A stretch of DNA of 64,000 nt, from assembly GCA_002483345.1 (NCBI GenBank), contig DLHS01000016.1, forward strand, positions 378,586 through 442,585, read 5' to 3'. The position numbers and the translations under genes were made by a program. This DNA is from Bacteroidetes bacterium UBA7662 (lineage in GTDB: Bacteria; Bacteroidota; Bacteroidia; UBA7662). The notes under the pieces are model-generated. The model had not been told where the DNA came from. It saw only the letters and a list, made by a program, of their open reading frames with translations, and ran no database searches. Of the stretch, positions 16,362 to 24,955 are shown in pieces; position 1 is the stretch's first letter, and each line of letters opens with the position of its first letter.

Positions 16362-16997
16362 ATGAAAAAGATTTTTCTCGCCATCCTGTTTGTCCAACTT
16401 TTTGCCGGCATGGCATGGGCGCAGTCTTTTGAGGGTCAGGTAGTTTATGAGCGGCTCCTGAAGCAAAAAAACGGCGCGCTCAGCGAAACACGCCGTACCG
16501 AGTATCATGTGAAGGGCAATGCGGTTCGGGTAGATCATTATGCGAATATGCAGGCGACAACCCCTTTAAACAGCTACATAGCCGACAAAAACGGCCGGCT
16601 GCTGGCCATTGCAGGTGGTGAAAAGGACAAAACCGCTACAGAAACCGCCCTGCTTCCGGTTACGGATGCTGTGTGGTCGGCCAGTGAGGTTCGCAAAACC
16701 GGCAATACCAAAACCATCCTGGGTCAAAAGTGCTTTGAGGTGGTTACCAAATACGACCACCTGGTGATTACTGCCTGGGTTGCTCCCAATTCTGTAGATT
16801 ACAACAACCTCCTGGCGCCACTTAACAGCATACAGGAAGGCCTCTTACCCGTTGGTACCACCGGTATACCCCTCGAAGTAAAAGTAAGCAGCTACGACCT
16901 GGAGGTTTTTACCCTTCGTGCCGTGCGTTATACGCCTAAGGTGGTAGATGCCGGTATTTTCAGGGCTCCCGCTGGTCTGCAGGTTCAGAAATACTGA
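16362..16997 (+). CDS. DUF4412 domain-containing exported protein
   Basis: A 211-residue protein; the ATG at 16362 begins a typical signal peptide (MKKIFLAILFVQLFAGMAWAQ), so the in-frame ATG 30 nt upstream was not used. The mature part begins SFEGQVVYERLL and contains the pattern of DUF4412 proteins: a repeated strand-turn-strand layout with TKTILGQKCFEVVTKYD and ITAWVAPN. The family is periplasmic and of unknown function, possibly a lipid- or ligand-binding beta sheet like LolA. It follows the sugar dehydrogenase gene after 133 nt and is convergent with mce, with only 4 nt between the stop codons. Confidence 0.82.
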   Translation: MKKIFLAILFVQLFAGMAWAQSFEGQVVYERLLKQKNGALSETRRTEYHVKGNAVRVDHYANMQATTPLNSYIADKNGRLLAIAGGEKDKTATETALLPVTDAVWSASEVRKTGNTKTILGQKCFEVVTKYDHLVITAWVAPNSVDYNNLLAPLNSIQEGLLPVGTTGIPLEVKVSSYDLEVFTLRAVRYTPKVVDAGIFRAPAGLQVQKY

Positions 16998-17001
16998 GTC
17001 C

Positions 17002-17403
17002 TCAGCGGATTTCCTGACACAGTTCTACCAGTACACCCCGGGTGTTTTTGGGGTGTACAAAACACACCAGTTTGTTGTCTGCCCCTTTTTTGGGCTGTTC
17101 GTTGAGTAGTACAAACCCTTCGTTCCGGAGACGATCCATTTCAGCGCGTATATCGGCCACTTCGAAGGCCACATGGTGAATACCTTCGCCCTTTTTTTCC
17201 AGGAACCTTCCGATAGGGCCTTCCGGATCGGTGCTTTCCAGTAATTCGATTTTATTGTCCCCCACCTTAAAAAAGGAAGTGTTCACCTTTTCCGTCTCTA
17301 CCGATTCCATTTTGTAGGGCTCTGCGCCGAGCAGGCGGGTATATACTTCATTGGCAGTGGCCAAATCGCGGACGGCTATGCCGAGATGTTCTATTTTGAG
17401 CAT
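17002..17403 (-). CDS. mce: methylmalonyl-CoA epimerase
   Basis: A 133-residue VOC-fold metalloenzyme that interconverts (R)- and (S)-methylmalonyl-CoA, linking propionyl-CoA to succinyl-CoA. The N-terminal KIEHLGIAVRDL carries the first metal-binding His; GEGIHHVAFEV contains the His pair of the second repeat, and GVLVELCQE near the C-terminus gives the last Glu ligand. Length is normal. The matching mutase is not in this window. Its start is head to head with the cysteine desulfurase, 35 nt apart, and a TATTTTTG -7 element lies in that gap. Confidence 0.95.
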   Translation of the reverse strand: MLKIEHLGIAVRDLATANEVYTRLLGAEPYKMESVETEKVNTSFFKVGDNKIELLESTDPEGPIGRFLEKKGEGIHHVAFEVADIRAEMDRLRNEGFVLLNEQPKKGADNKLVCFVHPKNTRGVLVELCQEIR

Positions 17404-17422
17404 GGGCTTTCGTTTCTTTACA

Positions 17423-17430
17423 CAAAAATA
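17423..17430 (-). promoter_or_regulatory. -7 element of the mce promoter
   Basis: The plus strand reads CAAAAATA, so the minus strand reads TATTTTTG, an exact TAnnTTTG match 20 nt upstream of the mce ATG. It lies inside the 35-nt gap between two divergent starts, so the mce promoter must extend into the cysteine desulfurase coding region. Confidence 0.55.
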
Positions 17431-17438
17431 CGCAGCAA

Positions 17439-18611
17439 TTGACGAAGCCCGTCTACCTCGATTATAATGCTACTACGCCGGTCCACCCCGACGTTTTGCA
17501 GGCGATGTTGCCCTGTTTCAGCGAAAATTTTGGCAATGCGTCGAGTAAAACCCACGCCTATGGCTGGGAAGCGGCTCATGCGGTAAAAAAGGCACGGGCA
17601 TCGGTGGCTACCCTGCTACAGGTCGGGGCTGACGAAATCACCTTTACTTCCGGGGCAACCGAGGCGTTGAACCTCGCCATCCGGGGTCTGGCGGAGAACT
17701 GGAAATCCAAAAAAGCCCACCTGATCAGCTGGCAAACCGAGCACCGGGCCGTTCTGGATACGTTGCTGGCAATGGATAAAGCAGGTTTTGAAATCACCCT
17801 GCTTCCTGTGGATAAAAATGGCCGGCCATCGCCGGAAGCGCTTAAGTCAGCCCTCCGGCCCGATACCTTGCTGGTGATTGGTATGCTCGCCAACAACGAA
17901 ACCGGGGTTCTTTTTCCGATTGCCGAACTGGCAGAAATCACCCATGCCGCAGGAGCCTGGTTTTGCTGTGATGCCACCCAGGCGGTAGGTAAAATTCCGG
18001 TTGATGCCGCCGCACTGGGGGTTGACTTTCTTGCAGGATCCGCACACAAATTTTACGGACCCAAGGGGGTCGGATTCCTATACCAAAAAAGCGGGCGCAG
18101 CAGCCCCAAAATCAGGCCTCAACTCAGCGGAGGTGGGCATGAAGCAGGTCTCCGTTCCGGCACCCTGAATGTCCCGGGCATAGTTGGTTTGGGGGCCGCT
18201 GCCCGACTGGCCACCATCAGTCTCGCAGCAGAGGCCGACCGGCAGCAAAAACTGATTGGAACATTTGAAAAAGTGCTCCAATCACAAATACCGGACTGTT
18301 ATTTCCCCGGTGGTGCCTCGCCCCGTTTGCCAAATACTTCCAACAGCTGCATCAGCCATGCTCCGGCTGCGGCTTTGTTGAAAAAGATGCGGGCTTTCGC
18401 TCTTTCTACCGGCTCTGCCTGTAGTTCAGCAGAAGCTACGGCATCTCATGTATTGCTGGCTTACGGGCTGTCGGAACAAGAGGCCGGCTGTTGTCTGCGT
18501 TTCAGTATAGGGCGTTATACCACCGAGGCTGATTTGCTGGCTGCGGCTGCCTGTCTGACACAAGCAGTGGCCGAAGTACGGGCAGAAAGTCACTCCTGGA
18601 AGTACAAATAA
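17439..18611 (+). CDS. cysteine desulfurase (NifS/IscS-like)
   Basis: PLP enzyme that takes sulfur from cysteine and delivers it as a persulfide for Fe-S cluster and other thio-cofactor synthesis. The 390 residues begin at a TTG codon: YLDYNATTPVHPDV must be present and no ATG or GTG lies upstream in frame. The PLP lysine is K204 in SAHKFYGPKG and the persulfide cysteine is C328 in STGSACSS, with the family motif SGATEAL near residue 71 and HRAVLDT near 105. It is followed after 10 nt by an AraC-type regulator, and an A-type Fe-S carrier lies 1.5 kb downstream. Whether it is IscS- or NifS-like cannot be decided here. Confidence 0.93.
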   Translation: MTKPVYLDYNATTPVHPDVLQAMLPCFSENFGNASSKTHAYGWEAAHAVKKARASVATLLQVGADEITFTSGATEALNLAIRGLAENWKSKKAHLISWQTEHRAVLDTLLAMDKAGFEITLLPVDKNGRPSPEALKSALRPDTLLVIGMLANNETGVLFPIAELAEITHAAGAWFCCDATQAVGKIPVDAAALGVDFLAGSAHKFYGPKGVGFLYQKSGRSSPKIRPQLSGGGHEAGLRSGTLNVPGIVGLGAAARLATISLAAEADRQQKLIGTFEKVLQSQIPDCYFPGGASPRLPNTSNSCISHAPAAALLKKMRAFALSTGSACSSAEATASHVLLAYGLSEQEAGCCLRFSIGRYTTEADLLAAAACLTQAVAEVRAESHSWKYK

Positions 18612-18621
18612 GCTTTCCGTT

Positions 18622-19431
18622 ATGGAAGACCTTTCCTTCTCACATACTTTCGAAACCGGAGCCGCCAGCCTGGCCTATATACACAGCGGGAACAGGAGTT
18701 TCGAAAAGGGGCTCACCCTGCCCTTGTTACAGGCCGAACTGATGTTCCGGCTGACTGGTGATTTTACCGTGCAGTGTTCCGACAGCCCGCTGATAAACCC
18801 GGAGGTCGTCTTTTTTGGCTTGTTTACGCGACCCATGGAAGCTGCCGTAGCGGGTGATTTTTCGATGGCCGGCATTTTTCTGAAACCCTGGGGATATTTT
18901 CAGCTGACCGGCCAATCCATCAGTCCCCTCTGTAACCAGGCTATTCCAGCCACTGAAATCTGGGGAAAAGAAATCCTCCTGGTACGTAACCAACTGCTGT
19001 TGGCCACCACTGTCGGGGATAAAATGACTTTACTTAAAAATTTTATCACAAAAAAACCGCTGCACAGGCTTCATCCACGGGTGTTGGCAGCCCTCGACTG
19101 GCTGGCGCTGGCAGAAGGAGGACAGGACCTGGTTTATCGACTCGCAAAAAGTCTGAAAGTGACTGAAAAAACGATCCACGCTGATTTTAAAAGAGAAATC
19201 GGCCTCAGTCCGGTGGTTTACCGGCTGCTTTTACAGTTTCAGGAAAGCCTCCGTTTATTGCAGGATCCTGCCCACAGTCTGAGTGAACTCGCCCACGAAC
19301 TCGATTATTATGATCAGGCCCATTTCATCAAAAGATTCAGCGCTTACGCGCACATGACCCCGGGACATTACCGGAAAGCAGCCGGTCAGGCCACTGGTGA
19401 ATCCACCCCGCATTATATTCTCCTCAGGTAA
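18622..19431 (+). CDS. AraC family transcriptional regulator
   Basis: A 269-residue DNA-binding regulator. The N-terminal 150 residues (ending SPLCNQAIPATEIWG) resemble the DUF6597-type sensor domain found in many Bacteroidota AraC proteins. The C-terminal AraC/XylS double helix-turn-helix spans about residues 165-255: LVYRLAKSLKVTEKTIHADFKREIGLSP as the first HTH and LSELAHELDYYDQAHFIKRFSAYAHMTPGHYR as the second, with the conserved YYDQAHFIKRF signature. It starts 10 nt after the cysteine desulfurase and is probably in the same transcript. Ligand and targets are unknown. Confidence 0.9.
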   Translation: MEDLSFSHTFETGAASLAYIHSGNRSFEKGLTLPLLQAELMFRLTGDFTVQCSDSPLINPEVVFFGLFTRPMEAAVAGDFSMAGIFLKPWGYFQLTGQSISPLCNQAIPATEIWGKEILLVRNQLLLATTVGDKMTLLKNFITKKPLHRLHPRVLAALDWLALAEGGQDLVYRLAKSLKVTEKTIHADFKREIGLSPVVYRLLLQFQESLRLLQDPAHSLSELAHELDYYDQAHFIKRFSAYAHMTPGHYRKAAGQATGESTPHYILLR

Positions 19432-19508
19432 GTTGCGTACAATGCTGGCTTTGACAGGTTGATTTCCTTTGTGGCTGTTTCAAACACCCACTCATTCAAC
19501 CCAACCCC

Positions 19509-20030
19509 ATGCGTAAAGTCATACTGTATATTGCCAGCTCTCTTGACGGCTATATTGCCGGCCCCGAAAACCAACTCGATTTTTTATTCCACGACCAGGA
19601 TTTCGGTTATGAAAACTTCCTTCCGACCATTGACACCACCCTCATGGGTTACAAAACCTATCAGGAAGTGCTGGGCTTCGATGTGCCTTTCCCTTATCCC
19701 GATAAAACAAATTACGTCTTCAGTCGCCAGTCACGGCCGGCAAGTCAACATCCGGTGACTTTTGTGCAGGAAGATCCCGCAACCTTTATCCGGCAACTCA
19801 AGCAAGGTTCTGGCGGCAAAATCTGGGCGGTTGGCGGAGGACAACTCAACGGGCTTTTGCTGGAAGCGGGGCTCATCGATGAAGTGGAGCTATACCTGCA
19901 CCCCATTGCCCTCGGGAGCGGTATTCCGCTTTTTAAAGGAGCCTATGCCCCTCAGGCTTTCAGGCTGATAAGCTCAGCAATCCATCCCAGCGGTGTAATC
20001 ATTGCGAAATACCAGAAAAAGACTGTTTAA
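19509..20030 (+). CDS. dihydrofolate reductase family protein (RibD C-terminal-like)
   Basis: A 173-residue NADPH-dependent reductase fold related to the RibD C-terminal domain, similar to YwjB/YyaP-type proteins. The start ILYIASSLDGYIAG, the LMGYKTYQEVLGF segment and the nucleotide-binding GGKIWAVGGGQLNGLLLEAGLIDE are diagnostic; HPIALGSGIPLF follows as usual. Substrate is unknown; many such proteins are not true folate reductases. It stands between the AraC gene and the Fe-S carrier with gaps of 77 and 88 nt. Confidence 0.9.
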   Translation: MRKVILYIASSLDGYIAGPENQLDFLFHDQDFGYENFLPTIDTTLMGYKTYQEVLGFDVPFPYPDKTNYVFSRQSRPASQHPVTFVQEDPATFIRQLKQGSGGKIWAVGGGQLNGLLLEAGLIDEVELYLHPIALGSGIPLFKGAYAPQAFRLISSAIHPSGVIIAKYQKKTV

Positions 20031-20095
20031 ACCGGTGATTTCCCTTCACGCTGGCGTATTTGATAGTATTCGGAACCTATTTCCCTGCGAAAGCG

Positions 20096-20103
20096 TATTT
20101 TTG
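20096..20103 (+). promoter_or_regulatory. -7 element upstream of the A-type Fe-S carrier
   Basis: TATTTTTG, an exact TAnnTTTG match, ends 15 nt before the ATG at 20119. Confidence 0.55.
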
Positions 20104-20118
20104 TGGTAATTCTCTCCC

Positions 20119-20445
20119 ATGATCAGCATCAGCGAAACAGCTGCAGAAAAAGTTAAAAGCCTGCTTGCGTCAGACTATTCTGGTCGCGATATGGCCGTGC
20201 GGGTATCGGTAGTCAGCGGAGGTTGCTCGGGTCTGAGTTATAAAATGGATTTCGACGATCAGATTTCAGGCAGCGATGAGCAGTTTGAAGACAAAGGCCT
20301 GAAGTTGGTTTGTGACAAAAAGAGCTTCTTTTACCTCATCGGTACCGAACTGGATTATACTGCCGGTTTGAATGGCAAAGGATTCCATTTTGTGAACCCC
20401 AATGCCAGCCGCAGCTGTGCCTGCGGGGAGAGTTTTTCGCTCTGA
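20119..20445 (+). CDS. A-type iron-sulfur cluster assembly protein (IscA/ErpA/HesB family)
   Basis: A 108-residue scaffold or carrier that passes [Fe-S] clusters to apo-enzymes. The three family cysteines are present: C36 in SGGCSGLSY, and C100 and C102 in SCACGESFSL. IDYTAGLNGKGFHFVNPNA, here with ELDYT, precedes the last pair as in ErpA/IscA. It has its own promoter element 15 nt upstream. The cysteine desulfurase at 17.4 kb would be a natural sulfur source, but the two are separated by two unrelated genes. Confidence 0.95.
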   Translation: MISISETAAEKVKSLLASDYSGRDMAVRVSVVSGGCSGLSYKMDFDDQISGSDEQFEDKGLKLVCDKKSFFYLIGTELDYTAGLNGKGFHFVNPNASRSCACGESFSL

Positions 20446-20504
20446 GGCTGGCGCGCTGTTTTTTGCTGATAATTGCTACAGACGGTTATCTTCGAAAAAA
20501 AGAC

Positions 20505-20753
20505 ATGCGACTCTTTTCCTTTCTTTTAATTTTTTACTGCCTCTCCTTTTTGTATGCGCGGCAGGCCATTGAAGAAAAACGAACCTTTACCATTCCGTTG
20601 ACGGATGCCCTTGTACAGCAAAATCCAGCCGTGAAAGATGATTTGACGCGCTCCCGCTTATTTTCATGTGAGACAACCGCCGTTAAAAGTGTGTTAAGCC
20701 CGCATTTTGTCGTATTTCATCCCATTCAAAAATTGCATCTTTGCCGGCTATGA
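20505..20753 (+). CDS. doubtful small exported peptide
   Basis: An 82-codon frame starting ATG with a signal-like N-terminus (MRLFSFLLIFYCLSFLYARQ) and a polar remainder. It overlaps the start of the MATE gene by 4 nt and contains that gene's promoter element, and the C-terminal part looks unlike a folded domain. It may be a decayed gene or chance. Apart from this, the 304 bp between the Fe-S carrier and the MATE gene hold nothing recognised. Confidence 0.2.
   Translation: MRLFSFLLIFYCLSFLYARQAIEEKRTFTIPLTDALVQQNPAVKDDLTRSRLFSCETTAVKSVLSPHFVVFHPIQKLHLCRL
20736..20743 (+). promoter_or_regulatory. -7-like element immediately before the MATE gene
   Basis: CATCTTTG, one base from TAnnTTTG, ends 6 nt before the ATG at 20750. 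A start site about 7 nt downstream would give a leaderless or nearly leaderless mRNA. Confidence 0.35.
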
Positions 20754-22135
20754 AAAAATGGATACAAGCCTTTCGCGACTCGTTAGATGGCACGGAGCGT
20801 GAGTACACCAGTGGCAGCATCAAACGGGCCATCTTTTTACTGGCCATCCCCATGATGCTGGAAATGGTGATGGAATCACTTTTCGCGGTTGTCGACATCT
20901 TTTTTGTCGGTAAAATCGGAATAGAAGCTGTTGCCGCCGTCGGCCTGACCGAATCGGTCATTACCATAGTATATTCTGTTTCCATCGGATTGAGCATGGC
21001 GGCTACCGCCATAGTCGCGCGCCGCATCGGAGAGAAAAAACCAAAGGAAGCCGGCGATGCTGCCTTTCAGGCCATTGCCTTATCGACCGTCATTTCTGTG
21101 CTTATTGGCATACTGGGGTTTGTTTTTGCAGAAGATTTACTGCGGTTGATGGGGGCCGACGACCGTGTCATAGAACTTGGTCATGGGTACACCCGTATCA
21201 TTTTTCTGGGTAATCCGGCTATTATGCTGCTGTTTATGATCAATGGTATATTCCGGGGAGCCGGTAATGCAGCCATTGCCATGAAGTCGCTCTGGCTTGC
21301 CAACGGATTAAACCTGATTCTGGACCCACTGCTCATTTTTGGCTTGGGCCCTATCCCGGCCATGGGTATTGAGGGGGCTGCATTGGCGACCACACTGGGG
21401 CGTGCCATTGGGGTAAGCTATCAGCTTTACCACCTCCTGAAAGGTAACAGCACCGTAAAAATCGGTATTCAAAACATGGTTCTGGAGGTTAAAACCATCT
21501 GGAACCTGATCAAAGTTGGCAGTGGCGGTATGGGGCAGTTCCTGATTGAATCGGCGAGCTGGATATTCCTGACGCGTATTATTGCAGAATCTGGCAGCAT
21601 TGCCGTTGCCGGTTATACGGTTGCCATCCGTATTGTGATTTTCACCTTGTTACCGGCCATGGGTCTGGCCAATGCCGCCACCACCCTGGTAGGCCAGAAC
21701 CTGGGTGCCGGTAAACCCGATCGTGCAGAAAGCTCTGTCTGGAAAGCGGCTTTGTACAATGCCATATTTCTGGGCACTGTTTCCATCATTTTTCTGATTT
21801 TCGGAGACTTTTTCATCAGTTTTTTCAACGACGATCCGGGTGTGATACTGGTCGGTAAAAAAGCCCTGGCCATTCTCTGTCTGGGATATGTCTTTTTTGC
21901 CTATGGCATGGTCATCAGCCAGAGTTTTAACGGGGCAGGGGATACTTTTACGCCAACACTCATCAACATCGGCCTTTTCTGGGCCTTTGAAATTCCATTG
22001 GCCTGGTACCTGGCACATCAGATGGGCATGGGTGCCAACGGCGTTTTCTGGGCGATTACGGCTGCGCACAGCCTGCACGCCCTGGTAAGTGTATATATTT
22101 TCAGACTGGGTCGCTGGAAAAAAGTGCAGGTGTAG
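20750..22135 (+). CDS. MATE family efflux transporter
   Basis: A 461-residue inner-membrane exporter that uses Na+ or H+ gradients to expel cationic drugs or metabolites. The ATG at 20750 is preferred to an in-frame TTG three codons earlier. Two repeated halves of six membrane segments are visible, beginning at SIKRAIFLLAIPMMLEMVMES and at VGSGGMGQFLIESASWIFL, with the MATE pattern GLSMAATAIVARRIGEKKPKEA after helix 3 and GLANAATTLVGQNLGAGKPDRAE in the second half. Substrate is unknown. The next gene starts 44 nt downstream and may be co-transcribed. Confidence 0.95.
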   Translation: MKKWIQAFRDSLDGTEREYTSGSIKRAIFLLAIPMMLEMVMESLFAVVDIFFVGKIGIEAVAAVGLTESVITIVYSVSIGLSMAATAIVARRIGEKKPKEAGDAAFQAIALSTVISVLIGILGFVFAEDLLRLMGADDRVIELGHGYTRIIFLGNPAIMLLFMINGIFRGAGNAAIAMKSLWLANGLNLILDPLLIFGLGPIPAMGIEGAALATTLGRAIGVSYQLYHLLKGNSTVKIGIQNMVLEVKTIWNLIKVGSGGMGQFLIESASWIFLTRIIAESGSIAVAGYTVAIRIVIFTLLPAMGLANAATTLVGQNLGAGKPDRAESSVWKAALYNAIFLGTVSIIFLIFGDFFISFFNDDPGVILVGKKALAILCLGYVFFAYGMVISQSFNGAGDTFTPTLINIGLFWAFEIPLAWYLAHQMGMGANGVFWAITAAHSLHALVSVYIFRLGRWKKVQV

Positions 22136-22179
22136 TGTAATCCTGTGCGGCTTTGCCGAACTTGGTGAAAATCTCCGCT

Positions 22180-23040
22180 ATGCATCTTAATCTCTGGCTG
22201 GTCGCAGGACTCTTTCTGATCCTGGCAGCATTCGGCACCGTGGTTTTCGGCCGAAAACAGGCTGTTGGCCTTCGGGTAGTGAGCTGGAATATCCGTTACG
22301 ACAATCCCGGGGATGGCGAACACCGCTGGGCTTTTCGCAAAGCACGGGTCATCCAATACCTCCGCCAGCAATCACCCGATGTGGTCGGCTTGCAGGAAGT
22401 GCTTCACGGCCAACTCCGTGAACTGGATACAGTCTTTTCTGACCGATACAGCTGGGTAGGGGTAGGCCGGGATGATGGTCATGAAGCAGGAGAATTCAGT
22501 CCTGTCGGCTATAACCACCACAAGCTCGAATTGCTTCAGCAGGGTACTTTGTGGCTGTCGGAAACACCAGGGCAGCCCTCTAAAGGCTGGGATGCCGCTT
22601 TGCCGCGTATCTGTAGCTGGGCACAGTTCAGGCACAAAACAGAAAAGCGTGAATTCTGGGTTTTTAATACCCATTTTGATCATGCAGGCTTGCTCGCCCG
22701 TCAAAAAAGCGCCCAATTACTGGCCGACAGCTTCCCTGCGTGGTGCCAGGGGCAGGCGGTTTTGCTGATGGGTGATTTTAACGAAGGTCCCGACGGAGCC
22801 GTTGTCCGCCATTTGTTGCTGGCGGGATTGACCGACAGCCGGCTGGTTGCAGAAGCGGTTCTTGGAAGTACACAGACCTATCATGGCTTCAAAAAGCAAC
22901 CAGGTACCGGTAGCCGCATCGACTATATTTTTTACCAGGGGTGGCCCGGGGTTGGTCTGTACGAGGTTCCTTTGCTGGCAGATGAGAAGGGTCATTATGC
23001 TTCCGACCACGCCCCAGTGGTGGTTGAGATGAAGTGGTAA
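22180..23040 (+). CDS. endonuclease/exonuclease/phosphatase family protein, membrane-anchored or exported
   Basis: A 286-residue protein with an N-terminal hydrophobic segment (residues 4-22) that serves as signal or anchor, then a complete EEP domain. Catalytic motifs: VSWNIRYDNPGDG, VVGLQEV (metal Glu), FNTHFDHAG, LMGDFNEGPDG (catalytic Asp/Asn), RIDYIFY and the C-terminal ASDHAPVVVEM (catalytic Asp-His). Because the domain is predicted outside the cytoplasm, a phosphodiesterase or secreted-nuclease-like role is more likely than DNA repair; this is inference. An in-frame TTG lies 27 nt upstream, but the ATG is preferred. Confidence 0.92.
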   Translation: MHLNLWLVAGLFLILAAFGTVVFGRKQAVGLRVVSWNIRYDNPGDGEHRWAFRKARVIQYLRQQSPDVVGLQEVLHGQLRELDTVFSDRYSWVGVGRDDGHEAGEFSPVGYNHHKLELLQQGTLWLSETPGQPSKGWDAALPRICSWAQFRHKTEKREFWVFNTHFDHAGLLARQKSAQLLADSFPAWCQGQAVLLMGDFNEGPDGAVVRHLLLAGLTDSRLVAEAVLGSTQTYHGFKKQPGTGSRIDYIFYQGWPGVGLYEVPLLADEKGHYASDHAPVVVEMKW

Positions 23041-23128
23041 ATCACTTCAAGCCATTTACAAACGCTTATATCCGTATTTAAGCGTTTAGCATACGGCTCC
23101 GGCCTTCCCGGTGTGTGAGATTAGCACC

Positions 23129-24682
23129 ATGATACAGCTCACCTCCCAACAGCTTGCCGTGTTGGATCACCCGGATGATTTAAAAATCACAGCCGTTGCC
23201 GGTTCAGGAAAAACTGCCACCCTGCTGGCCTATGCAGATAAAAGAGGAAAGGGTAAAAAGGTGCTCTATCTGGCTTTCAACCGTTCTGTTAAGCAGGAAG
23301 CCGAACATAAATTCAAAGCTGCCGGTTTACATCAGGTACGTATTGAAACCGCCCATTCGCTGGCATATAAACAACTGCAACTGCGGAATCTGGAGGTAGT
23401 CAATTATTTCCGGTTGCATGAGTTAGCGCAGGCGCTGCGTATCCGGCAAAGTGGTGACCCTGGTTTGCGTTACGCGCTCACCAGTCATGTTTTGCGATAC
23501 GTTGGATTATATTGTAATCAGAGCGCCGCACAGCTGAGACAGCTTAACTACCTGCATTATCTGGATGATGCAGAAAGTCAGCGTTTTGCTGACCGGCACC
23601 TGGAAGAGATTGTCCGTTTGAGCAGCCGCATGCTTGAAAAAATGGCTGATGGCAGTTTACCGGTCACGCACGATTATTACCTTAAACAATTTCAGCTCAA
23701 AGGAGCGCGGTTACCGTTTGATATCCTGTTATTCGATGAAGCCCAGGACGCCTCAGCAGTGATGCTGGATGTATTCCGGAAGCAAGCAGGTATTAAAATA
23801 CTGGTGGGCGACCCGCACCAGCAGATATACCGCTGGCGTTATGCTGTTAATGCCATGGAAAGCCTGCCCTATCCGGGTTTGTCCTTAAGCACAAGTTTTC
23901 GCTTCCCGCAGGAGATTGCCGATCTTGCTGTTCAGGTGCTCAACTGGAAAAAAACGTTGTTCGACAACTATCAGACAACTGAAATCAAGGGGGTTAGCCT
24001 GCTGAAACCGGAGACGGCTAAAAAGGCCTGGATTGCCCGTACCAATATGTCGCTGATTGCCGGGGCACTGGCTTTCATTGAATCGAATCCTCAGGCCCGT
24101 TTATATTTCGAAGGCGGATTTAAGGCCTATACATTTGCCTCAACCGGTTACTCCCTGCAGGAGGTTATATGGCTGCGGGAAGGAAAAAACTGGAAAATCC
24201 GGGATCCATTGCTGGCAGCACTCGGCAGTTTTGAAAAATTGCTGCAGTATGTGGAGCAGACCGGAGACATTGAGCTGGCCATGCTTACGCAATTGGTAAT
24301 CATATACGGAGACGGTCTCCCCGAACAATTACAACGGCTAAAAAATGCGGTCCTGCAAGGCGGTGAAACAGAACAGGCCGATCAAATCTTCAGCACCGTT
24401 CACCGGTCAAAAGGTATGGAATATGATGCCGTACGGTTAATGCCTGATTTTCTGACAGAAAAAAAGCTTCGGAAACAAATCGAAGAAAACAAAAGACAAC
24501 TCGACACAGGTCGTTTACAGGAAGAGATAAACCTGCTTTATGTGGCCATCACCCGCTCGCGCGGAAAACTCGAAATCCCTGAAAACTGGTTTGAAAAGAT
24601 AACCGGAAAAGGTATTTCAACCTATCAGACAGACTTTGCACCCAACTCCGGTGCAGCAGATTCAAAAGTCATTTCAGCGTAA
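23129..24682 (+). CDS. UvrD/FBH1-like superfamily 1A DNA helicase
   Basis: A 517-residue ATP-dependent 3'-5' helicase. Motifs in order: Q motif LTSQQLAVLDH, Walker A AVAGSGKTATLLAYA (residues about 25-40), motif Ia VLYLAFNRSVKQEAE, TAHSLAYK, Walker B ILLFDEAQDAS, motif III VGDPHQQIYRWR, motif IV SFRFPQEI, motif V TVHRSKGMEYDAVRL, and motif VI LLYVAITRSRGKLEI. It is shorter than UvrD (about 720 residues) and resembles the compact helicase core of FBH1-like proteins, lacking large insertions. The ATG at 23129 is chosen over an upstream GTG. The DNA-repair or recombination role is inferred from the family. Confidence 0.9.
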   Translation: MIQLTSQQLAVLDHPDDLKITAVAGSGKTATLLAYADKRGKGKKVLYLAFNRSVKQEAEHKFKAAGLHQVRIETAHSLAYKQLQLRNLEVVNYFRLHELAQALRIRQSGDPGLRYALTSHVLRYVGLYCNQSAAQLRQLNYLHYLDDAESQRFADRHLEEIVRLSSRMLEKMADGSLPVTHDYYLKQFQLKGARLPFDILLFDEAQDASAVMLDVFRKQAGIKILVGDPHQQIYRWRYAVNAMESLPYPGLSLSTSFRFPQEIADLAVQVLNWKKTLFDNYQTTEIKGVSLLKPETAKKAWIARTNMSLIAGALAFIESNPQARLYFEGGFKAYTFASTGYSLQEVIWLREGKNWKIRDPLLAALGSFEKLLQYVEQTGDIELAMLTQLVIIYGDGLPEQLQRLKNAVLQGGETEQADQIFSTVHRSKGMEYDAVRLMPDFLTEKKLRKQIEENKRQLDTGRLQEEINLLYVAITRSRGKLEIPENWFEKITGKGISTYQTDFAPNSGAADSKVISA

Positions 24683-24749
24683 TTTTCAAATTAAGCGCAT
24701 AGTTTGGCGCATAATTTAAACCTACAGCTCAAATTTTTACTTAGTTTTA

Positions 24750-24924
24750 ATACACACTAATACTGAAGCGCTTTTCGCTGGAACGCGGCAACCTTTACCT
24801 TAAATTTTTGAGGAATGTTTGTGGTAACCGTCCCCGCCAGCGGTAAACAAAAGCAAGCGAAGAGCAGCGCCCGACATACTGCTCAACAACATGAACCCGG
24901 GCCTTAACAATCCCGGGTTTTTTG
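24750..24924 (+). ncRNA. candidate structured small RNA with its own terminator
   Basis: Lies between convergent genes. Three consecutive hairpins can be drawn. The first, at 24776-24842, has a CGCTGG/CCAGCG base, short CG and GG pairings above it, and a TTACC/GGTAA top. The second is GAGCAG/CTGCTC (24862-24867 with 24879-24884). The third is an intrinsic terminator AACCCGGG/CCCGGGTT (24894-24901 with 24912-24919) followed by T6. An alternative long stem (24768-24779 with 24856-24870, 3-nt bulge) competes with the first two. The terminator is 212 nt past the helicase stop. A TAGTTTTA at 24742-24749, one base from TAnnTTTG, could drive it. Size and layout fit a 6S-like or other regulatory RNA; the class is unknown. 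The 5' end is a guess. Confidence 0.5.
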
Positions 24925-24955
24925 TGGGCTAATCAGCTTTTTTCTGCGTAGGATT

